A stretch of DNA of 64,000 nt from Elmis aenea (taxonomy: Eukaryota > Arthropoda > Insecta > Coleoptera > Elmidae), in NCBI GenBank assembly GCA_947652605.1, contig OX393584.1:30119467-30183466 (forward strand), given 5' to 3'. A model generated the notes under the pieces. The model did no database searches. It was not told where the DNA came from and saw only the letters and a list, made by a program, of their open reading frames with translations. Position numbers and translations under genes: made by a program. Shown in pieces: positions 22,820 to 34,240 of this stretch (positions are counted from its first letter, which is position 1; every line of letters starts with the position of its first letter).

Positions 22820-23189
22820 TAGAAAGAGGGAAAAAAGCATATTTAACTATTCCAAAGCCAACTTGAGAAAAAATTAAGTTAGATATAATATCTCAAAAAT
22901 GAAGAGTGATAAAAAAATCTAAAATAATACTTACATTCTACACAAAAAAGTAGTATCTTGAGAAGGTACAAATGATTTAAAGATTAAGACAAAAAAGTTA
23001 TGAGAGTTCAAATAAATTCGACATTTTTTATATTTTTTGCTATAACATCTGAAGCACGAGGAATTTGTACTTTTAAAAATTGATTGTGGCTCCTCTCATA
23101 CTAAGGAATAATTCATTTAATTTGAACAAACCTGTATGTCTCATAATAGGCGAGATCCCCATACTGGAAATGTAATCTGGGACACCCTG
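22820..23189 (-). mobile_element. MITE family M2, long copy
   Basis: The right end reads gatccccatactggaaatg then ctgggacaccctg, followed by TA. The whole 370 bases align inverted with 34576-34960: aactattccaaagccaactt, aagtagtatcttgagaag, gaggaatttgtacttttaaa. Shorter end fragments of the family are at 2915, 28.98-29.03 kb, 42.4 kb and 46848. Non-coding. Confidence 0.75.
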
Positions 23190-23191
23190 TA

Positions 23192-23977
23192 TATCCCCAT
23201 TTGTGGAAAGAAAAGGCAATTATTAATATAACTACAAACTTTTTGAGACCTTAAATGTTTTCTGTACCAAAATTATTTTTTTAAATAAATGTGCTGTAAC
23301 ATGTAAAAGTTGAATTTCATTATTCAATTATATCTTATTTAAATATATTTATTGAATGTATACATTCTTCGTGTTACATTTTTTTGTTAAACATTGAACT
23401 TTTTCAGGAGTTTGAAAATTGGGGAGACTGTTAATACGAGAGTAATTATATGGGGTTTTTGGTATCATCGAGCAAGGCTGTGCCAACTCTCTACTAATTA
23501 ACCTCAACTTTTCACTTAAAACGTGGCAGTTAATGACCTCCCTTTACACGGTAAAAACTGTTTTATTGTTTTCTTTTCGTGCGTTATTTTCGAGTAATTA
23601 AAAAAATTATGCAGGTGACCAAAAATGTATTCATACAGTTTCTTAATTATATCAGCAATTGTTAGCATTGTAAGTTTAATTAGATATTTGTACAGTCTTA
23701 GTATGTTGTCGCTCCCCAGTGAAACATTAAAGTTTACCTCCTCTTCACACACCGCTGCTAAAATGATGTTGCAAGCTTATGATTATAATAGAGTGCACTT
23801 TCCGTTGTATTTATTTCTAACTAAAATTTATCTTTTTTATTACATATGTTTAAACTAGTTTAGCTTGTGCACTAGTTAAATAATGCTGATCGGTTTTGAC
23901 ATAACAACCATCTCGAATATCATTTAATGTGGTTCCGTTTTTCAATGTTTTGATCTGCGCCGGATTTGACTATTTTT
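23192..23977. other. intergenic, no feature recognised
   Basis: AT-rich sequence. Overlapping ORFs of 78 and 77 residues on opposite strands near 23516-23858 show no signal or domain and are not called. Confidence 0.3.
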
Positions 23978-24874
23978 GATGGAGAATATAACTAATTTTA
24001 ATAAAAGAGTCATGAATAAATTAGTATTTAAAAAAAGAGCGAAGGAACTGAATATAAATTGATAATATAAAAATATAATTAAAAATTTTATACATAAAGC
24101 ATCAAACATCATCATTGAGCCGTAGGATTATGGCTAACGCCGAGGCGTTTTTTGAATCCATTTATTGAGGTGGATCGGTCCTCTCTCTCTGTTTTCTCAA
24201 ACCTTCCTGGCTGCCTCCGTTATTTTCTTCCATTTTTTCCCATCTTTGCATTTCGATTACCAGTCATTTATTCTCAATGCCTTTGTATCTTCCTCCAGGG
24301 CGTCTCTCCATATTTTCCTTGGTCTTCCCTTGTTCCTGGACCAAATAGGGATCTATTGTGTTATCCTCCTGATCATTTCGGTTGGTTTCCTGCTCATGAT
24401 GTGTCCTGCTCATTGTAATCGTTGTGCTTTTATGTGTCGAACGATATTATCTCCCCCGAGTTTCTCCTTTATTTCTTTGTTCCTTCTCAGTCTTACTTCT
24501 CCATCTCTTGTTACGTTAGGTCCTAGTATTGCTCTCATTACTTTTTTGTATTTGTTTTGTGTCTATAGCATATATAGTGGATCGGCCCGGTCTAAAGCCA
24601 TTTTGGTAGTCTCTGAGTATTTTCTTAGCGTGTGTCTTTAATCTCTTGTTTATCAACTTCGCTAAGATTTTGTAGGCGGTATTTAACAAAGATATGGGTC
24701 TATAGTTTTTACAGTTCTCCTTTTCTCCTTTTTTGTGCAGTGGTATGATGGAGAATATAACTAATTTTAATAAAAGAGTCATCGATAAATTAGTAAAACA
24801 AAAGAGCGAAGGAATTGCAATATAAACAGAAAATATAAAAATGTAAATAATAGTTCTATAAATAAAAAAAGCAT
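23978..24874. repeat. ~125-bp direct duplication flanking a retrotransposon fragment
   Basis: The segment 23978-24102, starting gatggagaatataactaatt, recurs at 24747-24874 with substitutions and small indels. Both copies contain ataaaagagtcat, ataaattagta and aagagcgaagga. The retrotransposon fragment 24103-24746 lies exactly between them. This looks like an unusually long target-site duplication or a segmental duplication that received the insert. Confidence 0.8.
24103..24746 (-). mobile_element. non-LTR retrotransposon family C, internally deleted
   Basis: Minus-strand translation starts in the N-terminal RT domain: IPLHKKGEKENCKNYRPISL, then NTAYKILAKLINKRL and YQNGFRPGRSTIYAID. It jumps near 24555 to the C-terminal region (MRAILGPNVTRDGEVRLRRN, VRHIKAQRLQWAGHIMSR, NKGRPRKIWRDALEED). 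The palm with the catalytic aspartates is deleted. The 3' end carries a short TGATGATGATG tail at about 24103-24117. Confidence 0.87.
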
Positions 24875-25384
24875 ATAATTTGCTTACTGGAAATTTGATT
24901 TTTAAACTCCCGTTCATCGTAAAATTTTGGTTATATTTATCGCTCCAGCCCCTCTATTGTACGAACTTCGGAGCCATCACTGGTTTTTTGAATGAACATA
25001 ATCAGCCTATTAATTTAGAAGTTTGCTTAACAACGGTAAAATATCGATACGTATAATCCCAAAAACACTCATTTAAATAATTAAATGTATGGAAATCACA
25101 TTTACTCTAAGAAGCTAAACTTTTTAACTTTGTATTCCATTTTCTTTCAAATGCGCCCACATTTGTTATCGAAAAGGATTAATTTAAACATTTAAAGAAA
25201 AAGAAAAGAAAAATCAAACCCTTCAGATGAAATAATTAGGAACTTTTAACCTGTAAAGTTCTAGATGTTTTCCCACCTAATTCAAAACCACTTGATTTAT
25301 TATTATCTTCAAGGTTTAAGTTGTGAAAATTTAGATTAATCAATTAAATCGACTTAAGATTTTAAACAAAGCAGAAAAAAATTA
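24875..25384. other. intergenic, no feature recognised
   Basis: AT-rich; nothing recognised. Confidence 0.3.
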
Positions 25385-25560
25385 ATTCATGACGATAGCA
25401 GGTGGAATTACTGCCACAGCATTCGCCTTAACTATAGAGAAAACCACCTGGAACCTCTACAATGACAGTCGGCCCTGGGATTCGAACCCATGACCTCCCG
25501 ATTGCAAGTTAGATTGTTAGCGCAATACTCTATACGAGTAGTAATAGGCAGAGTTAACGT
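25385..25560 (-). repeat. tRNA-derived SINE remnant
   Basis: On the minus strand there is a tRNA-like head with a B box, GGTTCGAATCCC, preceded by GCGCTAACAATCTAACTTGC. After the head comes a body with GTGGTTTTCTC and AGTTAAGGCGAATGCTGTGG, a body type familiar from insect SINEs. The A box and acceptor stem are not convincing and no CCA-type or cloverleaf end closes, so this is a SINE and not a tRNA gene. Confidence 0.7.
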
Positions 25561-25995
25561 AATAAATCACACATCACGTCACTGTCACGATTACGGAATA
25601 TCAGTTGTGAAAAGTTAACGAATCTACCTAATTTGTTTTTTAGCAAGAAAAATCTGCAACAAATTTAATTTTTTTTATGCGAGCAAGCGCCGGCGTACGA
25701 AATTAAGTTGCGAATATTTAGACAACTCCAAGTCTCGTACTTTAAACTTCACCAACACAATTTGTTTAATTTGTTATTGAATTTAAAATATTAATCGGTA
25801 AAATAGCACTAACGAAGTAGGTTTAATTTTGGCATTTAATAAAATGTAACAAAAACACATTAAATTGATCACTTACGTCCTAAATGTACGAATAAATGTT
25901 AACGATTTTATACATTTGAACATTTAATTATGTATTGAAAATTATTAGCAATCATTGTTAGATTATATCAGCATGAACTTTTATTTATTTTTCAG
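25561..25995. other. upstream region of the secreted-protein gene
   Basis: AT-rich. It ends in a good splice acceptor, tttatttatttttcag (AG at 25994-25995), five bases before the ATG at 26001, which implies at least one upstream exon. Confidence 0.5.
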
Positions 25996-26000
25996 AAATC

Positions 26001-29000
26001 ATGCACAGACTACTTGTACTGTCTGCTTTTTTCCTTTACACTCACGCTGGACTAGTTCGAGTGCCAAAAATTTATAACGCCCTAATATCATCCGACGAAA
26101 ATTTGTCGCCCAGCCACGCTATATCTGTAATTGAACCTGTAGTTAGGACCACTGCCGTAGGAGTGCCCTTTCCACCAATTTTAATTCATCCCACTATTGA
26201 AAATGACTTCAGAAAAGGAGCTGACGATGGCGATAAAAAGGTAAATTATTACAAGAGGATAACTATTGAATATATATTAGGCAGATAAAATCGCAAGCAG
26301 AAACGGCGATTTGCCAAAAAATAATCAAGTAATTTTAACTTATTGAAAGAAGTATTTCTATCGTTTTGCATTCTATCCGTTCCTGAACGAAAATAGATTA
26401 TTTTTGATTTATGAAAACATTATAACTCTTAAAACTCTTAAAACTCCAACTAAGGAACTATCACGAGCACTGCCGCAATCACGAAGTTTTTTAATTTGCT
26501 TTTCAACTAATTCTAAAACACGTTTTTAATAGCTATACTATTTGAAATTGTTACAGAGTAATAACAGAAGTGAATGGAACTAGAGTACTACATATTATAA
26601 TTAACATCATTGCTTTGTAAAAAAATATATTACGTGCAGTATCAACAACTTAGCAATACAATTTCACGGAACATATATTTTTAATTGAAAGTATTTTTCT
26701 CACCTGACAAAACGTTAGTTTAGTATTTATATGCAGAGTTTTATAATTGCTTTTTTTGCGAGTGGGGATAATTTTGTACCTACTCAACAAAAATTGTTAA
26801 TTACTAGTTAGTATACAGGATGTCCCAGCCAAGACAAACTATTCGATAGCTCTGTTATAAGGTGCGCAAACACAAAACACTGTGTATAGTTGAAAATAAT
26901 TTTAAGTTAGTAGTAAATGCCCGCAAACAACTTTTTTTTTAAGTTTTTGGATACATTTTTACTAATAACAGAGCTATTGAACAATTCGTCTCGGCTGGGA
27001 CACCCTGTATATTTTTATAACGAAAATTCTGTTAACATTTTAGTTGGTATCCTTTAATATACATTTTTTAAGAGAAGACAGTAGTACCTACAAAAAAATA
27101 TTACCCTGATGGACAATGATATGGCCGAAGTAGAGCAGCAAAAAGTTTTTGACCTTTAGGCCAACGAAAAAATACTTTTCAAGATTGTTTCGTATAACAT
27201 TATTTATATAAATTTAAAAAGTTAATAGTATTTGGTTACAAACATTGCCTTTTTACATTCACATGCGTGTTTGGGGATCTAGTAAAAAAAAATATTTATT
27301 TTAAGTGGCTCTTCGTTCAATTTAGGTTGCTCAACCCAGATTTAAAGTAAGGTAGGATAACTAATAAGATTATCCTTCACTTTATTAAAAATTTATCGAG
27401 GCACACGATAACTTCGGTTTGAGCTGAAGTTAGCAGTAGCCACTTTTGGCAAAAAAAAGTACATTTAGTTATGGAATTCCTACAAGGTGGCCCACTTTTT
27501 AGTAGCAGGACTTTAACAGTCGATAGAAAAACTTATTTTAAAGCAAATATTCCATATCGACATGGGTCCAAAAACGTTTCATTTTAAAGATATTTTCGAA
27601 AAAATTACGATAATGTTTAAGCGTTTCTCAACCAGAAGACATATTTAAACCAAATTTGATATACAGCACCACCTTACAGGTTACCACAATCGGTGAAAAT
27701 TTCAAGTCCCATAAGCAACCAGTGGCGGAGTTGTAGGGGTTCAGTTTCAATAATTGTTATAAAAAACTAGTACGGTTCTGTTTAAAATCAAACTTGAACT
27801 TGTTTTTGGATAAAATATTTTATTTTAAACAAAAAGTGTCTCATGAGTTTTCTTCGTATCTGCCACCGTTTGGCGCGAAATTCGATTTATTTTACCATTT
27901 TCGAGAAAAATTTGCTCCAAAGTTCGATCTAAAAATATAGCTAATATTCGTAATAAAGAAGTAATTACCGGTTTCTGCATTTTTTTTAGCCCGGGTTAGT
28001 TTTTCCGTGACCTTCGATCCTTTCAGGCAGTTCCACATTTTTTTTCTTGGTGCTGTACCGAATGCAGCTTTCAGATCCACGAATGCTAGATATAATTTTC
28101 TTCTTTGTTCGTTTGCTCTTTCTATTATTTTTCTAACTATACTTATATGCTCTTGTGTTTGTTTTTCTTTCATGAAGGCTGTCTGCTCCGCTTCCATTGT
28201 CTTTTCTACTTCATTTCCAAGTTTTCCCTATAATATTTTTGTGTACATTTTATTTAATGTTAATGCTAGACAAATAGCTCTATAATTTTCGCATTTACTT
28301 TTGCTTCCTTTTTTATACAGCAATATAATTACATTTTTCTCCCAGTCTTCAGGTACTATTTTCTGTCGATGCTTTGCGAAATAGCCTTGTTATCCAATTT
28401 TCCATTATTTCTCCTCCCGTTTTATAAATTCTGGCACTGTTTCATCGCTCCCTGCTGCCTTGCCTGTTTTTAGCAATCTCTTTATCTGGGCTACTTCCTC
28501 TTTTAATATTACATTTTCCGCTCGGTCTTCCTCTTTTTCGTTGTCTGTGTTTGCCATTTCTAGTGCGTTTGGGTGTTGGCTTTTGTAGTATTTACTTCAC
28601 ACTTCTAGTATTTCTTCTGTTTCTGTTTTAACACAAACGCCAAAAACTATTACAGCTCTGTCAGTTGTAAAAATAAACCTGCCATATCATATTTATCAAT
28701 TAAGAGAAAAAACTCTTTCCAATTATGCCATGGTCACCTATGACGTGCATTTATAAACACATCGTCGATGCAAATATTTTGAAATTGTAAATGCAAATAA
28801 AAATATGATGAAAAATATTGAATGCTCGAGAACAGAACTATTTTTGTATCTTGCCTTTTTTAATGGGGAAGTTGTAAATAATTAACGAAAGTCTAATATG
28901 AAAAGTTAACTAAACGGAGAAAATTTAGCTGTGCTTAGTGGTCGTACTCAAAGTGCTATACATTTTTTCTGGCTTAAATAAATTTGAATAAATTCTTGAT

Positions 29001-29586
29001 TATGAGATCCCCATACATCGCACTCTACCTTGTATGTGTCAAGCAAATAAACAATTAAGTTGTTAATATAATAAATATGGCAAAATGTGTTATAAACTTT
29101 AAGTACGCCGAAAAAACACCTCAACGTAAATCATTCTACAAAAATTGCTTCCGCATTTTGATTTAAGTTCCAGAGTTATTAATACATACCCAACAAATAA
29201 TGTATAAGTTGCAATCTATAAATATTATAACTGTTTATTTACAGGAAGAAGCAACGACCGTAGCAGTAGAAGCCTCCGCAGATAAAAATGCCCCCAAGTA
29301 CACCAACAAACCAGTTATACCTTCGTTAAGTTACCACGGTTCATTATACCCCGTGGCAATCGACCCATTTATACCGCCTTACGCTTATGCATCCGATTTG
29401 CTGTTTCCTACAGTTCCCTTCTACCAACAACCGCTTCTTGTGGATCTAACAAATTTTAACGGGGACAGCAAGAAAAAAACCGAGGAAGTAGTTAAACATG
29501 TAGCAAACTTTAAGAAGAATCCTGAAATACCCGATGTACCACCTCCTGCCTTGCCAGTCAAGGACAAGACCAAACAGAGCACGTGA
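26001..29586 (+). CDS. unknown secreted protein, two coding exons
   Basis: Exons 26001-26240 and 29245-29586 join in phase 0 (aag|gtaaat donor, tttacag|gaa acceptor) into 193 residues. The N-terminus MHRLLVLSAFFLYTHAG is a clear signal peptide with cleavage near A16/G17. The mature part is rich in proline and in hydrophobic/aromatic patches (PFPPILIHP, PFIPPYAYA, VPFYQQP) and ends in a lysine-rich, proline-rich tail. There are no cysteines and no known domain. Composition suggests an extracellular structural or cuticle-associated protein, but I do not recognise the family. The intron is 3004 bases and full of repeats. A further 5' exon is likely because an acceptor precedes the ATG. Confidence 0.75.
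26816..27007. mobile_element. MITE family M3, 192 bp
   Basis: Starts CAGGATGTCCCAGCC after TA (26814-26815) and ends GGCTGGGACACCCTG before TA (27008-27009). The inverted repeats extend to 'attcgatagctctgttat' and 'taacagagctattgaac'. It lies in the intron of the secreted-protein gene. Non-coding. Confidence 0.85.
27476..27870 (-). repeat. dispersed repeat R-A, inverted copy
   Basis: About 395 bases matching 52060-52465 in the opposite orientation. Shared words: agtagcaggactttaacagt, gacatgggtccaaa, acagcaccaccttacagg and ccagtggcggagttgtaggg. The outer end is TACAAGGTGGCCCAC, similar to the TA|CAGGGTGG ends of the MITEs here. Function unknown; non-coding. Confidence 0.75.
27960..28640 (-). 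mobile_element. non-LTR retrotransposon family D fragment in intron
   Basis: Minus-strand translation, with stops, shows the region before the RT (LLKTGKAAGSDETVPEF), then DWEKNVIILLYKKGSKSKCE, NYRAICL, QTAFMKEKQTQEHI and LYLAFVDLKAAFGTAPRKKMW. The latter is the RT box 'LAFVDLKAAFD.V.R' with the catalytic Asp of VDLKAAF still present. The FADD box and the rest are absent. It lies antisense to the host gene. Confidence 0.85.
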
Positions 29587-29896
29587 TTCTGATATTTCTC
29601 TTCTATTACTTTTTGTGTTTCTAATTATAGGATATTAAAGACTTGTTCGTAAGCGTATCGCTCAAAGGCCGTTGCTAGCGGCCACGTGGAGATTATGTAA
29701 ATTCTATTATTTTATTATTAATAATGATAATTTTGAATATAGCCCGTTGTAAAATGTGCTTGAACGATTTCACTTAATATATTATGTTATTACTGTAAGT
29801 AACACAAAGTGTCCATTTTGTTTATTATTATTTATTACTAAATTATTTCAAAAATTCCGTATTATCTTTTATATAAAAAAAACAAACACATATGTA
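29587..29896. other. 3' flank of the secreted-protein gene
   Basis: Probable 3' untranslated sequence. ATTAAA at 29634-29639 is a possible polyadenylation signal about 50 bases after the stop. Nothing else recognised. Confidence 0.35.
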
Positions 29897-30465
29897 CAGG
29901 GTGATCCAAAGTCGATGGAATTACATGGGTATCTCGCTTAATAGTCAAGATAGAGAAACGGTTATATTACCAAAAACGTGCAGTTTTTAGGACAAGCTCA
30001 GAACAGTTTTCAAATATATTCTATCATTTCCCGTTTTTGTTTTGTTTTTTTTGTTTTCACATTCTCCTTTTTGTTTTTCATCTTTAAAAAAATTTAAAAA
30101 ACCTTTGAAACTTGCGTATTATTGAAAATAAATACATCAACCGTTATATATTTGGATTGGGAAAAAAATAAGGAATTTAAATAGGCCATAGCCAACTAAA
30201 GCTTCTATTTAAAAAAAGGTAAGTTTGTGTCATAACTTTTTAACGGAGAGCGAGTACAATTAAAATCTACATAAAAATATCTCAAAATAATTTTCATAAA
30301 CTTTTTCGATATTTAAAACAATAAGGGAGACATGACACATCATAAATATAACAAATGATAAAATATTTTTGAAAACGGTTTTGAGTTTTTGGTAAATTAA
30401 GCGTTTTTCTATCTTGACTATTAAGCGAGATACCCATGTAATTCCATCGAATTTGGACCACCCTG
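29897..30465. mobile_element. MITE family M1, copy 3 (569 bp)
   Basis: Starts CAGGGTGATCCAAAGTCGAT after TA (29895-29896) and ends tttggaccaccctg before TA (30466-30467). Long inverted repeats match the copies at 15051 and 19870. It lies about 300 bases downstream of the secreted-protein gene and may contribute to its 3' region. Confidence 0.88.
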
Positions 30466-31400
30466 TACACACCACTATAGAAATAGTCTAGCCTGTATAT
30501 AAACACATTTCCAGCCTTGTAATATAACAGCTTCTAACTCATAATTTAAGTGCTTTTGCGTATTTATTCCAGTTTAAAATCACTACCTACTCATACCAGC
30601 TAATAGAAACAATGCGTTAAAAATTTATATTTCGTTTATTAAACCAATATAAAAGTTACATTTTTTACTTAACAACTTAAAACAATTTTTTTTAGATTTG
30701 TAAATTCAATAAGAATTCAATGTCATGTATGCTAGTTATGTAGAATGATAACAATTCATGGGAAACTTTACTTTGTCGGTTAAATTACCGAATTTGAAAA
30801 GCATTACACAAAAAAAAAATCGTCTGGCCAAATTTATAAACGAAAAGCAAAAATCTAACAATTTATTATTATTATTTTTAATTTATTATAAGCTATGACA
30901 GATAAAACAAAACTTTTAGATAATTTCACGTAGACTGTGAGGAAAACACTTTTTTCGTTTTGTTTTGATAGGCTACCAAGATACAGACCAAACTTAAATT
31001 GTTTAATGACTACCATAATTGGTGGAGCCCTTGGAAAAAGATTTTTTTCTCATTTTATTCGTCTTTGGTATTTAAATAAAAAATAAAACTGCGTAAACCC
31101 TTAAAAGAATCATAGAAGGCTCTGGAATAAACAAAGGTTTCCATTTTTTAGTAAATTACATTCACTGATAACAGTGTATACGAAAAATGTAGCAAAATGC
31201 TTTATTGCATGAATAAAAATTACATACTGTTATGGTGCTGTATGTAATACATATGTAGCTGCCATACTCTTCTTCCAAAACAATTTGAAGAGTTAGCAAA
31301 CGAATAACAAGTAACTTATTGTAGTGGTAATGACATATGCTGTAAGAATGTGCAAGTGAGAAGCGGCATGAGCCAAATTTGGCTTATTGTACAATCAAAG
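30466..31400. other. intergenic, no feature recognised
   Basis: AT-rich, no supported ORF or repeat family. Confidence 0.3.
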
Positions 31401-31840
31401 TGTTAATGACATATTAATACAGGGGCATAATGCTCATTGGGAAAAAGCTGCAGGACAAGCCCATTCCAAGGCTGTACTGTCAATGGTCTAAAGAAAAGAC
31501 AGTGGAAATGCCCAGTTGAGCAGAGCAGACATCAGAGCAGCAACAGGACTCGTTACAGGACACTGTGGGCTAAACAAACACTTCTACATAATAGGACTCT
31601 CAGACCGATATATCCAGAGGATGTGGTGAAAAAGAAGAAACACATCTTCACGTACATGCCTGTGTAAAGGATTCACACACTATCGGCGTAGTCTTCTGGG
31701 GATGGAAAAAGCCAACTAAGAAGAGTTAAGAAAAACACCTTTAAGGAAAATCCTGGAGTTGTTCAAAAACATAGGACTTCTTTAAGGGGCTATCGCCAGA
31801 GGGTACAATAGACCAATAGATCGCAGTACAGGAACCCGAA
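31401..31840 (+). mobile_element. RNase H-type retrotransposon tail, copy 1 (degraded)
   Basis: Same sequence as 35345-35785 but with more frame breaks. Recognisable pieces include GTTACAGGACACTGTGGGCT (family motif 'VTGHCxLN') and 'cagaggatgtgg' (CRGCG). The family is the RNase H to zinc-knuckle tail of a non-LTR retrotransposon. It continues after 'caatagaccaatag' with sequence absent from copy 2. Confidence 0.75.
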
Positions 31841-32713
31841 AGGGGACCACCTCCGTGGAAATAATAATAGAATACCTCACTTTTATTTTTCATAACCAGG
31901 TAGATGACCCAACTACTTGCTGTTGTACTGAACTGTCTAAAAAAGAACAATTGTTTGTTACTTCTTTTAAGTTTTTTTAAATGTTTAATTGACAGTAAAT
32001 TAAACTAGATGCTTATGTCGTCTCTGTGAATGTAATATGTAAAATAATTGGAATAGCCATGTGAAATCAATTTTATTTCAATCATTTCCACTCATTTAGC
32101 GTTCGGAATTTTGAACAAAAATTATATGAAAAGGTAGCATAAATCATTCATCAAAATTGCTTTATTAATAATGCTAAATATCAAATACAATTAATACTGA
32201 CAGATAAAAAGCAATTAATTTTAACTAATTATAAAAACAATTTAATAATGCGGATATATTAAATAACAATTTGTACATAATATTGCACCATTAATTTCGG
32301 TGATTATTTAAACGTAATGATGTTTAACAATTATCATGTTATATCCATGCTATTCATATAAATACATTTATGAAACAATAAAGATCTTTGGCAACGATCA
32401 AGTAACAACTAAATGAAACAAATGCAGTTTTAGAATTTTTGTATTTCCTGTTTAAATTATATATATATATAATACAAATAGACAAATAAAATTAATTTTT
32501 CAGTAAACGCAAATTTTACAAATCAATTGTAACATAAATAAATACTAAAAGCAAAAACATGTCGAAACTGTTAATAAAAATGATCGAATTTTTCTATTTA
32601 AATCCAAAACAAACACAGTACACCATGAATTAACTGGGACTTTAAATAAACATTTAAATAAACAAAAACATGACATCAATGCCCAATAAATAAATCGAGC
32701 ACATTTCCATTAT
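31841..32713. other. intergenic, 3' flank of the MBF2 gene
   Basis: Very AT-rich. Nothing recognised except that the minus-strand MBF2-type gene ends at 32714. Confidence 0.3.
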
Positions 32714-34137
32714 TTACTGTACAGCTGTCGGTTCCCTCATATGACGACCAAAAATCTGCACATAAAAATTAAATCCTTTTCCGTAGTCAGTTGCCACAGC
32801 GAAAGCTACATAATTTTTTCCAACGCCACCTTCCGCGTAACTAGGATAGCCTCCCCCACCTGGCACTTGGTCCAAAACTTTTACACACCCTATCGACACA
32901 GGAGCTTCGACATTTATCTAAAAAAAAAAAAAATTTACCTGTTATTCACAAAAGTAAATATGAATTACTTTGATAACAGCACCCACGTGACTTTTGCCGT
33001 CATTGTTCACAACAATTGTTTCATCGTGAAGCATTTTGTCCTCAGAATTGCAACGTCCAATGAAAAGGTGATGGGGCTTGTTTAATACTTCCAATGTAAC
33101 TGAAAAACAAATTGGCTTATCGATAAGTTTTTAAATTATTTGAGCGATTTTTGTCAATAAGATGGATCTTCATCTACTTATAAAAAGACTGGTATCGAAA
33201 CTAAAAGATATTTTTTTTTTATAAATACAATTCTCTTAGTAGTAAAGTAAGTGATTTTTAATTAACAATACATACAGGGTGATTGAAATTCGAGTTTAAG
33301 CATCGGGATCTCGCTTATTATAATAGCTAGAATATAGGTTTAAATTTGGCAAAGTTGTTAAGTTTGGTGCTTATTAATAATCCAAAGAAAAATTGGAAAT
33401 ATCTCAAACGGTATTCGAGAAAAACTGGAAAATACGATTTTTGAAACTCATTTGGAGTATGAAATATTTCAAATGTGTAAAAACATTGCCCAGGCAACTT
33501 TTTAAGCCGAATCGGATGGTGATCACAAATTTTTCCTAGATCGATTCGTTTTTGTTTTATGACAACCAAGTTTATTTTTTCTTATGAGTGCATTTTTGCT
33601 ATTTACATAATCAAATAGCATTTATTTTTCTGAATCCATTGATGTATCACACATGTTATTTTACTTCTTTATTCATTGTTAAATTTTAAAAAAAGGGTTT
33701 TAAACAATAACCATTATAAATCAGGTAGGTTGGTCGTTGTAGTTTATGTTGTTTCCATGACAACCAATCAACGAACTAAAAGTTTTGAAAGCCTATTACT
33801 TGTCACATTTGATAAATTCGTATAAATGAACTTTAATAACGAGGAAAAACTCGATAACCACGAGTTTTGGACTATAGTTTATATAACATTTTTTGCTTAA
33901 ATTAACTCAAGGAACATGCTGCTTAAGTTTGGCCGTTTGGTCATGCATTTACAATTAAAACGAAGCATAACAATAAAAGAACAAAGATAATTTCTTACTC
34001 ATTGGCCGACGGTCCGTTATATTTGTCGTTTCAATAAAAGTTTGGAACTGTGGATATGTGCTGTCGACAGTGAGCGGAAAAGCATTTGCAAAAGATAAAA
34101 TCGCCGGAATAACAAAAACTACGAACAACATCGACAT
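32714..34137 (-). CDS. MBF2-family (salivary secreted peptide-like) protein
   Basis: Three exons on the minus strand: 34137-33999, 33099-32969 and 32917-32714. The phases fit (ATGA|GTAAGA to cag|TT; AAA|GTAATT to TTTTAG|ATA) and give 157 residues. A signal peptide (SMLFVVFVIPAILSFANA) precedes the mature chain. There is an N-glycosylation sequon NIT at 39-41. The MBF2 core is residues 48-149: HHLFIGRCNSEDKM with Cys63, SIGCVKV with Cys101, then GGGYPSYAEGGVGKNYVAFA and KGFNFYVQIFGR, the typical family ending. The family is insect-specific, secreted and of unclear function; 'transcription factor' is a historical name. Intron 2 is 51 bases; intron 1 (899 bases) holds repeats. Confidence 0.85.
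33275..33560 (+). repeat. MITE end in MBF2 intron 1
   Basis: Starts CAGGGTGATTGAAATTCGAG after TA (33273-33274), continuing gcatcgggatctcgcttatt. This matches the general pattern of the other TA|CAGGGTG elements ('gatctcgcttattataa'). No matching inverted right end was found, so it is a truncated or diverged copy. Confidence 0.5.
33745..33950 (-). repeat. dispersed repeat M4, inverted copy
   Basis: Inverse of 47377-47500 and 50209-50345: actcgataaccacgagtttt, ggactatagtttatataac, ctcaaggaacatgctgctta, agtttggccgtttggtcatg. Non-coding MITE-like family. Confidence 0.65.
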
Positions 34138-34233
34138 GTCGCGCCTCTTGTTTCTCACTTTTAATTACTAAATACTTAATCTCGCAAGCGTTTAACAGAG
34201 AATGATCTATAAATAAGTTCAAAACAAATGCAG

Positions 34234-34240
34234 CTTTATA
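34234..34240 (-). promoter_or_regulatory. TATA box of the MBF2 gene
   Basis: TATAAAG on the minus strand, preceded by CA, about 100 bases upstream of the ATG at 34137. This is a plausible position for the core promoter with a leader of about 70 bases. No initiator is certain. Confidence 0.45.

Noticed and set aside
24165..24641. 158-residue plus-strand ORF rich in Phe, Leu and Ser
   Set aside because: It is the antisense of the family C retrotransposon C-terminal region; the hydrophobic look comes from the reverse strand.
25440..25530. tRNA gene suggested by GGTTCGAATCCC
   Set aside because: No closing acceptor stem or convincing A box; the body downstream is of SINE type.
32741..33085. 114-residue plus-strand ORF
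   Set aside because: Antisense of MBF2 exons 2 and 3.
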